NCBI RefSeq assembly: GCF_006442545.2
Contig: NZ_CP083952.1
Location: forward strand, 6,312,130 to 6,376,129
Direction: 5' to 3'
DNA length: 64,000 bases
DNA from: Mesorhizobium sp. B2-1-8
GTDB lineage: Bacteria; Pseudomonadota; Alphaproteobacteria; Rhizobiales; Rhizobiaceae
Below are positions 46,371-56,389 of this stretch, one piece after another; position 1 is the stretch's first letter, and the number at the start of each line of letters is the position of its first letter. The notes under the pieces were generated by a model that had not been told where the DNA came from, made no database searches, and saw only the letters and a list, made by a program, of their open reading frames with translations. Both the position numbers and the translations under genes were made by a program.

Positions 46371-47207
46371 GTGCCGATGCCGACCAACCGCACGATAAAC
46401 ATCCGGGGAAAGCGGCTCATCACCACGGCGTTCATGCTGGCGCTCGCGGCAGGTGTCGCGGGATGCGCAACCGACAAGCTCACCACCGGCTCGATCGGAC
46501 GCACCAGCGGCAAGCCGCTGGAGACGATGTCGGCGGGAGAACTACACAATGCCACGGCAGCACTCGGCCAATCCTACGCCAGGAGTCCCAACGACAAGCG
46601 TATCGCGACCAACTTCGCGGCCGCGCTGCAGATGGATGGCGATGCCGACCAGTCACTCGCCGTGATGCGCAAGCTGGCGATCGCCTATCCCAAGGACCGC
46701 GACGTACTCGCCGCCTACGGCAAGGCACTGGCCGCCAACGGCCAGTTCGAGGCGGCGCTCGATGCGGTGCGCCGCGCACAGACGCCGGAATATCCCGACT
46801 GGAGGCTGGTCTCCGCCGAAGGAGCCATACTTGATCAGCTCAACCAGAAGGATGAAGCGCGCCAGCTTTACCGCAAGGCCCTCGAACTCAAGCCCAACGA
46901 GCCTTCGATCCTTTCCAATCTCGGCATGTCCTATGTGCTGGAAGGGGATCTGCGCACCGCCGAAACCTATATGCGGTCGGCGGCCCAGCAGCCGAACGCC
47001 GATAGCCGGGTGCGCCAGAACCTGGCGCTCGTCGTCGGCCTGCAGGGCCGTTTCGACGAAGCCGAAAAGATCGCCTCGCAGGAACTTTCGCCCGATCAGG
47101 CACAGGCCAACGTCGCCTATCTCAGGCAGATGCTGGCCCAGCAGAACGCCTGGAGCCAGCTGAAGGATCAGGACAAGGCGAAACCGGCGAAAACCGCCAC
47201 CAACTGA
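46371..47207 (+). CDS. tadD: Pilus assembly TPR lipoprotein TadD
   Basis: A 278-residue protein with a lipobox (LALAAGVAGC, Cys32) and tetratricopeptide repeats (ALAANGQFEAALDAVRRAQT, ARQLYRKALELKPNEPSILS). TadD is the outer-membrane pilotin-like lipoprotein of Tad pili. The GTG start at 46371 is supported by GGAGG 6 bases upstream; an ATG at 46377 is possible. It converges on tadC with a shared terminator. Confidence 0.88.
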   Translation: MPMPTNRTINIRGKRLITTAFMLALAAGVAGCATDKLTTGSIGRTSGKPLETMSAGELHNATAALGQSYARSPNDKRIATNFAAALQMDGDADQSLAVMRKLAIAYPKDRDVLAAYGKALAANGQFEAALDAVRRAQTPEYPDWRLVSAEGAILDQLNQKDEARQLYRKALELKPNEPSILSNLGMSYVLEGDLRTAETYMRSAAQQPNADSRVRQNLALVVGLQGRFDEAEKIASQELSPDQAQANVAYLRQMLAQQNAWSQLKDQDKAKPAKTATN

Positions 47208-47231
47208 TCGCCGCGCTTGCCGTAAATCGTA

Positions 47232-47262
47232 AAAAGCCGCGCTCGATTGCAGCGCGGCTTTT
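47232..47262. terminator. Bidirectional terminator between tadD and tadC
   Basis: AAAAGCCGCGCT and AGCGCGGCTTTT pair perfectly (12 bp) around CGATTGC. Runs of A before and T after serve both convergent genes. Confidence 0.85.
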
Positions 47263-47289
47263 GTTTCCGCGGACGGATTCTGCGTTGGT

Positions 47290-48315
47290 TTACTGGCTGG
47301 TCGACGCGGCCGCCCCGGAATGATCGCCGAAGATGCCGCGCTGGCTGACCTGGATGCCCGCCGGCCCCAGGATGATGGCGAACAGCACCGGCAGGAAGAA
47401 CAAGATCATCGGCACGGTGAGTTTGGGCGGCAGGGCGGCCGCCTTTTTCTCGGCGGCGTTCATGCGCATGTCGCGGCTTTCCGCGGCAAGCACGCGCAGC
47501 GCGTGCGCCACCGGCGTGCCGTAGCGCTCGGCCTGGACAAGCGCCTGCGATACCGACTTGACCGATTCCAGCCCCGTGCGACTGGCCAGGTTTTCATAAG
47601 CCTGCTTGCGCTCCTGCAGATAGGAGAGCTCGGCATTGGTCAGGATGAATTCTTCCGCCAGGGCCACCGACTGCGCGCCGATCTCGTCGGCGACCTTGCG
47701 CAGTGCGGCTTCCACCGACATACCGGATTCCACGCAGATCAGCATCAGGTCGAGCGCATCCGGCCACGCCATCTGGATCGACTGCTTGCGCTTGGTCGCA
47801 CGGTTGTTGACGTAGAGGACCGGCGTGTAGAAGCCGCCATAGGCAACCAGGATGCATACGAACAGCCGGACCACCAACGGCTTGTCGGGCAATCCTCCGA
47901 GCACGAAAATATAGATCAGACCGAGCGCGAAGCCGACAAAAGGAAGCACCAGCCGGAAGAACAGAAAACGCGTCAGCGGGTTCTGTCCGCGAAAGCCGGC
48001 AACCTTGAGCTTCTGCAAGGTGGCCTCGTCGGCCAACGCACGCCGTAGATCGAGCCGGTCGACAATGTTGCGCATGCCGACCGACTGTTGCTCGCGCAGA
48101 CCCTTGCGGCGGCGATCGGCCTCGGTCGCTAGCCGCGCGCGCTGCTTGGCGCGAAGCTCATCACGCTCCAGCGCGACCGACTTCATGCGCGCCTTGAGCG
48201 GGTTTCCGCCAAACGCCGGCAGCAACGTAAAGACGGTTGCGAATACGGCGATGGCAACCAGCAGCGCAATCAGGAAGCTGGGATCCGTCAGTGATTTGAT
48301 GGCTTGTTCGGTCAT
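47290..48315 (-). CDS. tadC: Tad inner-membrane platform protein TadC
   Basis: A 341-residue GspF-domain protein with membrane segments near the N-terminus, centre and C-terminus (e.g. FFRLVLPFVGFALGLIYIFV). The conserved T2SSF core runs through ADEIGAQSVALAEEF and RYGTPVAHALRVLA. It forms the inner-membrane platform with TadB for pilus assembly. It starts 9 bp after tadB. Confidence 0.92.
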   Translation of the reverse strand: MTEQAIKSLTDPSFLIALLVAIAVFATVFTLLPAFGGNPLKARMKSVALERDELRAKQRARLATEADRRRKGLREQQSVGMRNIVDRLDLRRALADEATLQKLKVAGFRGQNPLTRFLFFRLVLPFVGFALGLIYIFVLGGLPDKPLVVRLFVCILVAYGGFYTPVLYVNNRATKRKQSIQMAWPDALDLMLICVESGMSVEAALRKVADEIGAQSVALAEEFILTNAELSYLQERKQAYENLASRTGLESVKSVSQALVQAERYGTPVAHALRVLAAESRDMRMNAAEKKAAALPPKLTVPMILFFLPVLFAIILGPAGIQVSQRGIFGDHSGAAASTSQ

Positions 48316-48324
48316 GCCACGGCC

Positions 48325-49338
48325 CTAGACTTCAAAGTTCATCATCTTGCGCATCACGAAGATGCCGATCGACATCCAGACGGCGGCGAAACCGAGTATC
48401 AAATGGCCGACGCTGGTCGTGAACAGCGGCATCAGATAGTTGGGACTGGAGAGATAGACGAGAAAGGCGACGATGAAAGGCAAGGCGCCGATGATGGCGG
48501 CGGATGCTTTCGCTTCCATCGACAGTGCCGCGACCTTGGCCTTCATCTTCTTGCGGTCGCGCAACACGCGCGAAAGGTTGCCCAGCGCCTCGGAGAGATT
48601 GCCGCCGGCCTGCGACTGGATCTGGATGACGATGCCGAAGAAACTCGCCTCTGTGCATGGCATGGTTTCGGGCATGCGCAAGGTCGCGTCGGGGATCGAC
48701 ATTCCCATCTGCTGCGAATCGACTATCCGGCGAAACTCGGTCTTCACGGGCTCAGGCGATTCATTGGCGATCAGGCGTATGGCGTCGTTCAGCGGCAGGC
48801 CGGACTTGACCGCCCGCACGATGATGTCGAGCGCATTTGGAAATTCGTTGAGGAATGCCTTGACGCGGCGAATGCGACGAAAAGAAACGAACCAACGCGG
48901 CAGGCCGAGCGCTCCGGCGAGCAGCACTCCGGGCAAGACAATCATCGGCGCACCAGCCACGAACGCGACGATTGCCAGCGCGAGGCCGCATATGGCCGAA
49001 TAGATATAGAACCGCTCGATCGGCACCTTCATCCCAGCCTGGCGAAGCTGGGCTTTCAGCGGCGGCTTCTTGACGGCGTTGTCCTTGGTCTTCTGCTTCT
49101 CGTCGAGTTCCTTCAGCGAATCCTGCACCGATTTACGGCGCTTGGCCGCGTCCGCCGCGCGGTCGCGCGTCGCCTTGACGACAGAACGGTCCGTCTCGGC
49201 GGCCTTGATCGTTTCAAGCCGCTTTCCGGCCTGTTTCTCATTGCTGATCTGGGTGAACAGGAATGCATAGGCGACCGCGCCGGCGCTGAAGCCGGCGAGC
49301 ACGACAAACGCCAATACGGTGCCGTCAATTCCAAACAT
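48325..49338 (-). CDS. tadB: Tad inner-membrane platform protein TadB
   Basis: A 337-residue GspF-domain protein, partner of TadC. It has an N-terminal helix (GTVLAFVVLAGFSAGAVAYA), central helices and a C-terminal pair (TSVGHLILGFAAVWMSIGIF). The conserved core includes LNDAIRLIANESPEPVKTEF and QAGGNLSEALGNLSRVLRDR. Confidence 0.92.
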   Translation of the reverse strand: MFGIDGTVLAFVVLAGFSAGAVAYAFLFTQISNEKQAGKRLETIKAAETDRSVVKATRDRAADAAKRRKSVQDSLKELDEKQKTKDNAVKKPPLKAQLRQAGMKVPIERFYIYSAICGLALAIVAFVAGAPMIVLPGVLLAGALGLPRWFVSFRRIRRVKAFLNEFPNALDIIVRAVKSGLPLNDAIRLIANESPEPVKTEFRRIVDSQQMGMSIPDATLRMPETMPCTEASFFGIVIQIQSQAGGNLSEALGNLSRVLRDRKKMKAKVAALSMEAKASAAIIGALPFIVAFLVYLSSPNYLMPLFTTSVGHLILGFAAVWMSIGIFVMRKMMNFEV

Positions 49339-49367
49339 CGACCAGAACCTTCACGCCTGCGGATGCG

Positions 49368-50867
49368 TCAGTCAGCACGTTTCTCCATAGCCTCGAGCGC
49401 TGTGGCGAGACGCTGCTCCTCGCCATAGTATCGAGCCCGCTCCCAGAAGTGGGGGCGGCCGATGCCGGTCGAGACGTGCTCACCCAGCAGCCTGCCGTTG
49501 GCGTCTTCGCCCTTGATATTGTAGAGGACGATATCCTGCGTGATGATGACGTCGCCCTCCATCCCGATCACTTCGGTGATATGGGTGATGCGGCGCGATC
49601 CATCGCGCAGGCGCGCCGCCTGGATGATCACGTCGATGGAGCCGACGACGATTTCGCGCACCGTTTTCTGCGGCAGCGAATAGCCGCCCATGGCGATCAT
49701 GGATTCGATACGGTTCAGGCATTCGCGCGGGCTGTTGGAGTGGATCGTCCCCATCGAGCCGTCATGGCCGGTATTCATCGCCTGCAGAAGGTCGAAGACC
49801 TCGGGTCCGCGCACTTCGCCGACGATGATGCGTTCGGGCCGCATGCGCAGGCAGTTCTTGACCAGGTCGCGCATCGTCACCTCGCCCTCGCCCTCGAGGT
49901 TGGGCGGACGCGTTTCCAGGCGCACGACATGCGGCTGCTGCAGCTGCAGTTCGGCCGAATCCTCGCAGGTGATGACGCGCTCGTCACGGTCGATGTAGTT
50001 GGTCAGGCAGTTGAGCAACGTCGTCTTGCCGGAGCCGGTGCCGCCCGAGATGACGATGTTGCAGCGAACACGGCCGATGATCTTGAGAACTTCGGCCCCT
50101 TGCGGAGAGATGGCGCCGAACTTGACCAGCTGATCGAGCGTCAGCTTGTCCTTCTTGAATTTGCGGATGGTGAGCGCGGTGCCGTCGATGGCCAGCGGCG
50201 GCGCAATGACGTTGACGCGCGACCCGTCGGGAAGACGGGCGTCGCAGATCGGGCTGGATTCGTCGACGCGGCGGCCGACCTGGCTGACGATGCGCTGGCA
50301 GATGTTGAGCAGCTGCTGGTTGTCGCGGAAGCGGATGCTGGTCTGTTCGACCTTGCCGTTGACTTCGATGTAGACGTTCTTGGACCCGTTGACCATGATG
50401 TCGGCGATGTCGTCGCGCGCGAGCAACGGCTCGAGCGGCCCATAGCCAAGCACGTCATTGCAGATGTCCTCGAGCAGTTCTTCCTGCTCGGCGATCGACA
50501 TCGCGAAGTTCTTGATCGCGATGATGTCGTTGACGATGTCGCGGATTTCCTCGCGGGCGGTTTCGGGATCGAGCTTGGCGAGTTGCGACAGGTCGATCGT
50601 ATCGATGAGGGCCGAGAAAACCTGGCTCTTGGTATCGTAGTAGGTTTCGCTCTTTTCGCGGCCTTTCCTCGGTTCCGGCGCCATCGGTGGCGCCTCGACC
50701 GCGCGCCTGGCCGATGGCGCGACAGGCGCGCTCGGCTGAGGCGTGGGCGCGGGCCGGGCAAGAATCGCGGTGTCCGCCGAAACCGCGGCGGCCGGCGCGA
50801 CCGGTGCCGGCTGGCGAAATTCCGGCGTGAACCGGTTGCCGTCGTCGTTGCCTCTTTTACCGAACAT
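49368..50867 (-). CDS. cpaF: Tad pilus secretion ATPase CpaF/TadA
   Basis: A 499-residue type II/IV secretion ATPase. After a Pro/Ala-rich N-terminus comes the core with Walker [16 protein letters not shown], the Asp box [12 protein letters not shown], Walker B region [15 protein letters not shown] and the His box [17 protein letters not shown]. It powers Flp pilin polymerisation from the cytoplasm. It lies 29 bp before tadB. Confidence 0.95.
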   Translation of the reverse strand: MFGKRGNDDGNRFTPEFRQPAPVAPAAAVSADTAILARPAPTPQPSAPVAPSARRAVEAPPMAPEPRKGREKSETYYDTKSQVFSALIDTIDLSQLAKLDPETAREEIRDIVNDIIAIKNFAMSIAEQEELLEDICNDVLGYGPLEPLLARDDIADIMVNGSKNVYIEVNGKVEQTSIRFRDNQQLLNICQRIVSQVGRRVDESSPICDARLPDGSRVNVIAPPLAIDGTALTIRKFKKDKLTLDQLVKFGAISPQGAEVLKIIGRVRCNIVISGGTGSGKTTLLNCLTNYIDRDERVITCEDSAELQLQQPHVVRLETRPPNLEGEGEVTMRDLVKNCLRMRPERIIVGEVRGPEVFDLLQAMNTGHDGSMGTIHSNSPRECLNRIESMIAMGGYSLPQKTVREIVVGSIDVIIQAARLRDGSRRITHITEVIGMEGDVIITQDIVLYNIKGEDANGRLLGEHVSTGIGRPHFWERARYYGEEQRLATALEAMEKRAD

Positions 50868-50890
50868 GACCGACTACCGACCCCATTGCG

Positions 50891-52180
50891 TCACTTCTTG
50901 TTGCGCGAGAGCTTGCCGAGCAGACTGCCCAGGCCAGCCTTCTTTTTCGCCCGGATTTCGCTGCGGCCGGTCAGCACATGAGCAATTTCGTTGATGGTGG
51001 CCACAACCGGGTTCTTGGCATCCATCTCGCCCAGCATGCGTCCGTTGTTCGCGGCATTGCCGAACAGCACGGGATCAAAGCCGATGACCGACATCGGTGT
51101 CAGGCCGAGCGGCTCGGCGAAATCGGATGGCGATATCTCCGGCCGCTTGGGCACGCCGGCCTGGTTGATGATCAATTTCGGCGGCGGGTCGTTCGGGCGA
51201 AGCCGCTTCAACATGTCGACCAGGTTCTTGGTGTTGCGCAGATTGGCCAGTTCCGGCGTTGCCGTGATGACGATCTCGTCGGCCTTGACCAGCGTGTTCT
51301 TGGCCCACCCGGTCCAGATATGGGGCACGTCGAGCACAAGGAGCGGCACGCTGCGCTGCGCGGTATCGACAAGTTGCACGAAGGCATCGGGATCGAAATC
51401 GTAGACGCGATCCAGCGTCGAGGGCGCCGCGAGCAGCGACAGATGCTCGGCGCATTGGGTCAGCAGCCGGTCGAGATAGACTTCGTCGATGCGCTCGGGC
51501 GAGAACACAGCCTCGGCGATGCCCTGCGCCGGATCCTGATCGAAATTGATGTTGGCGGTGCCGAAGGCGAGATCGAGGTCGGCCACAACGACCTCGGATT
51601 TGAACAGGGAGGACATTGCCCAGGCGACATTGTGGGCGATCGTGGAAGAACCGACGCCGCCCTTGGCGCCGACGAAGGCGACCGAGCGGCCGAGCGGTTC
51701 AGCTTCCGGATCGACGAAGATCGACGACACGACACTGACGACGTCGGCCATCGACACCGGCGCGATGACATATTCCGAGATGCCGGAGCGGATGAGTTCG
51801 CGATAGAGACCAACGTCGTTGTAGTGGCCGATCACCACCACTTTCGAGGATGGATCGCAATATTCCGAGAGCTGGGCGAGTTGCTCCAGCAGTTGCTTGG
51901 GTTCGCTGCGTGATTCCAGCAGAATCAGGTTCGGTGTCGGCGCCGACTGGTAGAACTCGATGGCGGTGGGAACACCGCCCATATGAACCTTGAGATGCGC
52001 CTTGGTCATGCGGCGGTCCTCGCCGGCGCGCTGGACCGGATTGGCAACGCCCTCCGTTTCGCAGAATGCCTGGATCGAAATACGTGGAACCGGCCGCAAT
52101 GCCTGCATCGCGGCGACGTCCTGCAGCGAGGTATCACCGCCCTCCACGGTGGCGTCATAGGCAAGGTTGCTCATGGTCAT
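50891..52180 (-). CDS. cpaE: CpaE/TadZ, ParA-like pilus localisation ATPase
   Basis: A 429-residue protein. The N-terminal receiver-like domain (PNLILLESRSEPKQLLEQLA) is followed by a ParA/MinD ATPase with deviant Walker A FVGAKGGVGSSTIAHN, Walker B-like VVVADLDLAFGTANI and VLDVPHIW. CpaE places the pilus machinery at a pole; PodJ and related polarity factors act upstream in Caulobacter. Start at 52180, spacing to cpaF 23 bp. Confidence 0.93.
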   Translation of the reverse strand: MTMSNLAYDATVEGGDTSLQDVAAMQALRPVPRISIQAFCETEGVANPVQRAGEDRRMTKAHLKVHMGGVPTAIEFYQSAPTPNLILLESRSEPKQLLEQLAQLSEYCDPSSKVVVIGHYNDVGLYRELIRSGISEYVIAPVSMADVVSVVSSIFVDPEAEPLGRSVAFVGAKGGVGSSTIAHNVAWAMSSLFKSEVVVADLDLAFGTANINFDQDPAQGIAEAVFSPERIDEVYLDRLLTQCAEHLSLLAAPSTLDRVYDFDPDAFVQLVDTAQRSVPLLVLDVPHIWTGWAKNTLVKADEIVITATPELANLRNTKNLVDMLKRLRPNDPPPKLIINQAGVPKRPEISPSDFAEPLGLTPMSVIGFDPVLFGNAANNGRMLGEMDAKNPVVATINEIAHVLTGRSEIRAKKKAGLGSLLGKLSRNKK

Positions 52181-52227
52181 GCTCTTTCCGTGGCCTGTTC
52201 GTGGCGTCGCTTCTTTCCGAGGGCGGC

Positions 52228-52956
52228 TTAGTAAGTCACTTCCGAGTTGCCGAGGAATTCAGTCGAAATGCCCCTGCTTCGGTACACGTCTATAACCGCA
52301 CCACGATTTTCCGCGTCGATGGTGGTCTGCTTGCGGGGCCCGAGAAGATCATTTGGATTGGCCATCTGGGCGGCAAGATTGTTCTGGTAGGAGCAGCCGA
52401 AGTCGGCGTAGTGCTTGTTCTCAGACGTTTCCACCAGGTCAGCGGGCCAGCGTCCGCATTTGTCGGTCTGTGCCCTCACCGCGATATAAGAGACGCGAAC
52501 GGGGGCCGATGCCTCGCTCGATCCAGCCTGATAGGGGACCACGACGATCCGGTTGCGCTTGACGCCGGCGGCGACCGCGAGCCGGGCGAAATCACGGCCG
52601 GCCGCTGTCGCGGCGACCTCATTGGCCGACCCGCTTGGAACCTGGATCGTCAATGCCGGAGCCGCGCTCTTGTCGTAGCCATCGAGGAAGCCAAGAAGCG
52701 TGTCGCGCTGCGAGCCGGTCATGCCACGGTCGCCGGCGCCGACAGGAAGATCGATCTTCTGGTTCTTCTCCGCGATGACGATCGGATGATTGGTGCGATA
52801 GTCATCGGGGATGGCGCCGACGGTAACGCTGTCGCGCTGGGCACAACCGGCCAGCAGAGCCGACAGCGCCACCGCCATGATCGGAAGCGCCCGCAGGCTC
52901 CGAGAACGGCCGGAGCACATCGCCATGGTCCTTGCCTTCAATGCTGACTGAGACAT
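52228..52956 (-). CDS. cpaD: CpaD pilus lipoprotein
   Basis: A 242-residue protein with a lipobox (LPIMAVALSALLAGC) and the CpaD domain (TVGAIPDDYRTNHPIVIAEK, PADLVETSENKHYADFGCSY). It is needed for assembly of the outer-membrane CpaC secretin. The start is placed at ATG 52956; a GTG at 52974, which overlaps the cpaC stop, is also possible. Confidence 0.9.
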   Translation of the reverse strand: MSQSALKARTMAMCSGRSRSLRALPIMAVALSALLAGCAQRDSVTVGAIPDDYRTNHPIVIAEKNQKIDLPVGAGDRGMTGSQRDTLLGFLDGYDKSAAPALTIQVPSGSANEVAATAAGRDFARLAVAAGVKRNRIVVVPYQAGSSEASAPVRVSYIAVRAQTDKCGRWPADLVETSENKHYADFGCSYQNNLAAQMANPNDLLGPRKQTTIDAENRGAVIDVYRSRGISTEFLGNSEVTY

Positions 52957-52970
52957 GTGTGCTTTCCCGT

Positions 52971-54485
52971 TCACTTGTAGATGAAGCCGACAACGCCGTG
53001 ATAGCGGCCGTTGGGCCTGTCGGTCTGCATGGTGCCGTAGACGCGATTGACCTTGCCCAAGAACATGCCGGCGCCGTCGCTCGGCGGGTTGAAATTGTCG
53101 TCCGGCTTGGCGAGATCATTGCGTGCTACCGGCCGAGCCAGATAGGGCGTGATGATGATGACGAGCTCGCTTTCGTTGCGGACGAAGTCCCTGCTGCGGA
53201 AGAGCGCACCAAGGACGGGAATCTTTGTCAACCCGGGCAAGCCGTTGACGGCCTGCCTGACATCGTCGCGAACCAAGCCGGCGATCATCATGGAACCGCC
53301 TGAGGGCAGTTCGACCGTCGTATCGGCAAGGCGCTTGCGCAGCGATAGGAGATTCGTACCTGGGCTCGTCACACCATTGGAAAGCGGCACGGATCCTTCA
53401 GTCGTTGGCTCCGAAACCGAGGTTCTGACCTTCAGGCTGATGCGGCCGGGAGACAGCACGACCGGCTGGAATTCCAGGCCGATGCCATACTCGATCTTGT
53501 CGATGGAATAGGTTGTCAGGCCAGTCTGGTTGTCGGTGGATACGTTCTGGGAGACCCCGGTCACCATGTTGTATTCGCCACCGACCTTGAAGGTCGCCTT
53601 CTCGCCGGATACGGCGGTCAAGGTCGGCTCTGCCAGCGTCTTCATGACCCCGGACTCCTCCATGGCGTTGATATAGGCCATCAGTGCCGAGTTGCCGATG
53701 CTGAGACCTGAATGCGACAGCTGCTTACCCAATCCCGAGAAATTGTCGCTGATCGCACCATAGCTGATGCCATTGCTGCCGCCGTTGCCGATCAAGTTGA
53801 CGCCGAGCTGCTTCATCACGGAACGGCTGACTTCGGCCACTGTCACCTTGAGCGTTACCTGATCGTCGCCGATGATCTGCAAGAGATTGACAATTTTCGA
53901 GGTACGGCGCTGCTGGTCCGGGTTGTTGATGTCGACGCCGCTCTGGGCCGAGCCGCCGGCAGCGGTCTGCGAATATTGTCCTGTCGTCGCTTCACCGCCG
54001 GAGACGAAGATCGTCGCCAGGTCGACGGCGCGTTTCGCGTCAAGCGGCGTGTCGACGGTGCCGGTCAGGATAACGTTGTCATTCAGCAGTTCCACCTTGA
54101 CGGCCGAGGTCGGAAGGAAGCGCTTGATATAATCCTCCAGGCCGGCGACGTCGCGCTCGATGGCCAGGTCCAGGCTGGCGATCTGTTCGCCGTTCGGCCC
54201 AAAGACGAAGATGTTGGTTTCGCCGACGGCCTTGCCGAAGAGGTAGATACGCCTTGCGGTGCGGGTCACCGCGTCGGCAACGGAGGGGTTGGCGACAAGA
54301 ATGTCATAGGCATCGCTCGGCAGGTCTATGACCACCGACTTGTTGAGGCCGAGCTTGACGCGCTGGGTGGCTGTCGTAGCCGATACCTGCGTGCTCTTCG
54401 CCTCGACGCCCTGCACATTCGCTCCAACGAGCAGCAGGCCGAATGCCGTGGCGACGATTGCCGGCAGTTTAGCGATTAGCCTCAT
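52971..54485 (-). CDS. cpaC: CpaC secretin of the Tad pilus
   Basis: A 504-residue outer-membrane secretin. Signal peptide (IVATAFGLLLVGANVQGVEA), N-terminal pilus-assembly domain (KSVVIDLPSDAYDILVANPS), BON-like domain (VKVELLNDNVILTGTV), and the secretin C-terminus with VELPSGGSMMIAGLVRD and PVLGALFRSRDF. It forms the gated channel. Its start overlaps the cpaB stop by four bases. Confidence 0.94.
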   Translation of the reverse strand: MRLIAKLPAIVATAFGLLLVGANVQGVEAKSTQVSATTATQRVKLGLNKSVVIDLPSDAYDILVANPSVADAVTRTARRIYLFGKAVGETNIFVFGPNGEQIASLDLAIERDVAGLEDYIKRFLPTSAVKVELLNDNVILTGTVDTPLDAKRAVDLATIFVSGGEATTGQYSQTAAGGSAQSGVDINNPDQQRRTSKIVNLLQIIGDDQVTLKVTVAEVSRSVMKQLGVNLIGNGGSNGISYGAISDNFSGLGKQLSHSGLSIGNSALMAYINAMEESGVMKTLAEPTLTAVSGEKATFKVGGEYNMVTGVSQNVSTDNQTGLTTYSIDKIEYGIGLEFQPVVLSPGRISLKVRTSVSEPTTEGSVPLSNGVTSPGTNLLSLRKRLADTTVELPSGGSMMIAGLVRDDVRQAVNGLPGLTKIPVLGALFRSRDFVRNESELVIIITPYLARPVARNDLAKPDDNFNPPSDGAGMFLGKVNRVYGTMQTDRPNGRYHGVVGFIYK

Positions 54486-55294
54486 TTCCTTGCCCCTACT
54501 TCGGAGACTTCGCCCGACTTGATCAATCTCACTGTCCCCTTGCGGCCATTGCCGGAAACGAGATAGTCGGCCTCGCCCACATTCTTTTCCTGGGTGTCCG
54601 TAATCGCCCGCAGCGCCAGTGTCAGGCGATCCGCCATCTGCTGGGCGACGGTGATGATCTCCGCCTGTTTGGGCGTCAGCTCCAGCGTGGCTGTCTGGCC
54701 CACCTTGGTCTTCTTGCCCTCCTCGTCCTCCTGGATGGTCTGGTCGATTGCCAGGACGCGGATATTCTTGAGGATGGTCTCGGTGTTGAAGCCGGCGCCG
54801 CCGCTGTTGGCATCGGCCCTGCGGGTCATGATGACGTCGACGAAATCGTTTGGAAGAATGAAGCCGCCGGCCGAAGTGTCCGCCGATATCGTCGTTGCGA
54901 CCGCCCGCATGCCGGAAGGCAGGATGGACGACATGAAGCTTTGTCCCTCGCCGATCAGCTTGGAGCGCCGCACGGGCTCGCCCGCATACATCGCCACGCG
55001 GGCAATCGACCCCTTCAATTTCTCCAAAGCGTCGGGAGCGGTGGCCTTGGTGATGAAATTCGCGTTGATGCCGTCAGCGGGCCAGGATTGCCAGGTTATG
55101 TTGTTCTCGAGCGCGTTGCCCATTGCGACATCGCCCGAGAGCACAAGCACGTCCTGCAGGGACACCGCGGGCGCCTGTGGGCCAGCATCGACGACGACCT
55201 GGGGCGGCGGAGCGACCATGTTTTTCGCGACATAGCCGGCACCGCCCGCCGCGGCCACCGCCACGCTCAGAATAATCAATCGGGATGCTGGCAT
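54482..55294 (-). CDS. cpaB: CpaB/RcpC pilus assembly protein
   Basis: A 270-residue periplasmic protein anchored by an N-terminal helix (LIILSVAVAAAGGAGYVAKN), with the SAF/RcpC domain (IARVAMYAGEPVRRSKLIGE, GMRAVATTISADTSAGGFIL, PNDFVDVIMTRRAD). The start at ATG 55294 is preferred over an in-frame start at 55324. Confidence 0.92.
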   Translation of the reverse strand: MPASRLIILSVAVAAAGGAGYVAKNMVAPPPQVVVDAGPQAPAVSLQDVLVLSGDVAMGNALENNITWQSWPADGINANFITKATAPDALEKLKGSIARVAMYAGEPVRRSKLIGEGQSFMSSILPSGMRAVATTISADTSAGGFILPNDFVDVIMTRRADANSGGAGFNTETILKNIRVLAIDQTIQEDEEGKKTKVGQTATLELTPKQAEIITVAQQMADRLTLALRAITDTQEKNVGEADYLVSGNGRKGTVRLIKSGEVSEVGARK

Positions 55295-55505
55295 CTGTCC
55301 GAACCCTCGCCCTTGGCAAACCACCTAGCCAAGCCGGACTTTGCAGCGGCAATCGTCAAAACAAGGTTAATGCAATGCTTACGATCGTGATTAATTTAAG
55401 GTTTATATAAATTAGAATGGATCGCGCCGCGAGGCGCGGAAAAGCTGGGCTGCCGCTCCGCAAAGCCGGCGTGCAAGGCATGTCAGCCGAAGAAATTTAA
55501 TGAAT
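55295..55505 (-). promoter_or_regulatory. Spacer between cpaA and cpaB with A/T-rich promoter-like region
   Basis: A 211-bp gap interrupts the pilus series. At 55360-55420 an A/T-rich block carries TTAA motifs (on the minus strand TTAAATTAA, and TTAA with a second imperfect half seven bases away), which could be a CtrA-type promoter for cpaB-tadC. No gene is seen. Confidence 0.35.
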
Positions 55506-56024
55506 TCAGCTCGCCAGCCTTGCCAGCGCCCACACCATCAAAGGCGAATCCGGGTAGGTCAGCAGGCCACCCAGGCCCAGCGCGATCCCGTAGGGAACAC
55601 CGGCTGACTCTTCCGCGAAATGACGCAGGAATGGATTGCGTCCGGTGAAAACCGCCAGCGGCGATTTCCGGTAAAGCAGGATCGCGATTGTCAGAAGGCC
55701 GCCGATGATTGTCGAGGCGACAAGATATTCGACGAGATTTACGTTGAACCCCATCCAAACGGCCGTGGCTGCCAGCAGCTTGGCATCGCCACCGCCCATG
55801 CCACCCAAGGCGAACAGACCGAACGTGACGGCCAGGACGATTGCGCCGGCGGCGAAATGCCAGCCGTAGGCCGCCCATTCCATGCCCGTCAGCGGCGCCA
55901 CCAGCGCGAAGACGACGACAAGCAGCACCGGCACGCGATTGGCGATCGTCATCGACAGCATGTCGGAAATCGCGGCAAACAGCATGCAGAACGGAAAGAC
56001 GACGAAGATCAGGGCTTCAAGCAT
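55506..56024 (-). CDS. cpaA: Prepilin peptidase CpaA
   Basis: A 172-residue membrane peptidase of about six helices. The two catalytic aspartates sit in AAISDMLSMTIANR (near residue 20) and GGMGGGDAKLLAA (near residue 80). It cleaves the Flp leader and processes TadE-type pseudopilins. It has no methylase domain, as in other CpaA proteins. Confidence 0.92.
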   Translation of the reverse strand: MLEALIFVVFPFCMLFAAISDMLSMTIANRVPVLLVVVFALVAPLTGMEWAAYGWHFAAGAIVLAVTFGLFALGGMGGGDAKLLAATAVWMGFNVNLVEYLVASTIIGGLLTIAILLYRKSPLAVFTGRNPFLRHFAEESAGVPYGIALGLGGLLTYPDSPLMVWALARLAS

Positions 56025-56148
56025 CGGCGATTGTGCCTATTGTGCGGATTCCACAGAAACTCAATCTAGGCTGGTTCGATTAACGATTGATGAGGTCCGT
56101 AGTGAAAAGACGACCGTTTCCGCTGCGCCCCCGAGACAGGTAAAACAA

Positions 56149-56178
56149 GACAGGGGCCGCCATGGGGCGGCCCCTGTC
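56149..56178 (-). terminator. Terminator after the flp pilin gene
   Basis: GACAGGGGCCGCC pairs perfectly with GGCGGCCCCTGTC (13 bp) around a 4-base loop, followed on the minus strand by TTGTTTT. It probably sets the high pilin-to-machine ratio by stopping most transcripts before cpaA. Confidence 0.85.
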
Positions 56179-56212
56179 CAGAATGCAATCCGAGCGATCA
56201 GCAATAAGCAGA

Positions 56213-56389
56213 TTAGCTGCCGCTGCTGTTCAGCGTGCTTCCGATCGAGGTGAACTTGGCGTTGATGGCATTGCCGAGTGCGCCGGCGCCGGTGATGATG
56301 GCGAGCGCGATGAGAGCGGCGATCAGACCATATTCGATAGCGGTCGCGCCGGATTCGTCCTTCACGAAACGTGCAAAAAGGTTAGACAT
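56213..56389 (-). CDS. flp: Flp/Fap pilin
   Basis: A 58-residue prepilin. A short leader (MSNLFARFVKDESG) ends at the Gly/Ala cleavage site, followed by ATAIEYGLIAALIALAII with the conserved Glu-Tyr pair that defines Flp pilins, and a small polar tail. CpaA should cleave after Gly14. AGGAG lies 8 bases before the start. A strong terminator follows the gene. Major subunit of the Tad pilus. Confidence 0.95.
   Translation of the reverse strand: MSNLFARFVKDESGATAIEYGLIAALIALAIITGAGALGNAINAKFTSIGSTLNSSGS

Noticed and set aside
49449..50981. 510-residue plus-strand open frame
   Set aside because: Antisense to cpaF, whose ATPase motifs are complete.
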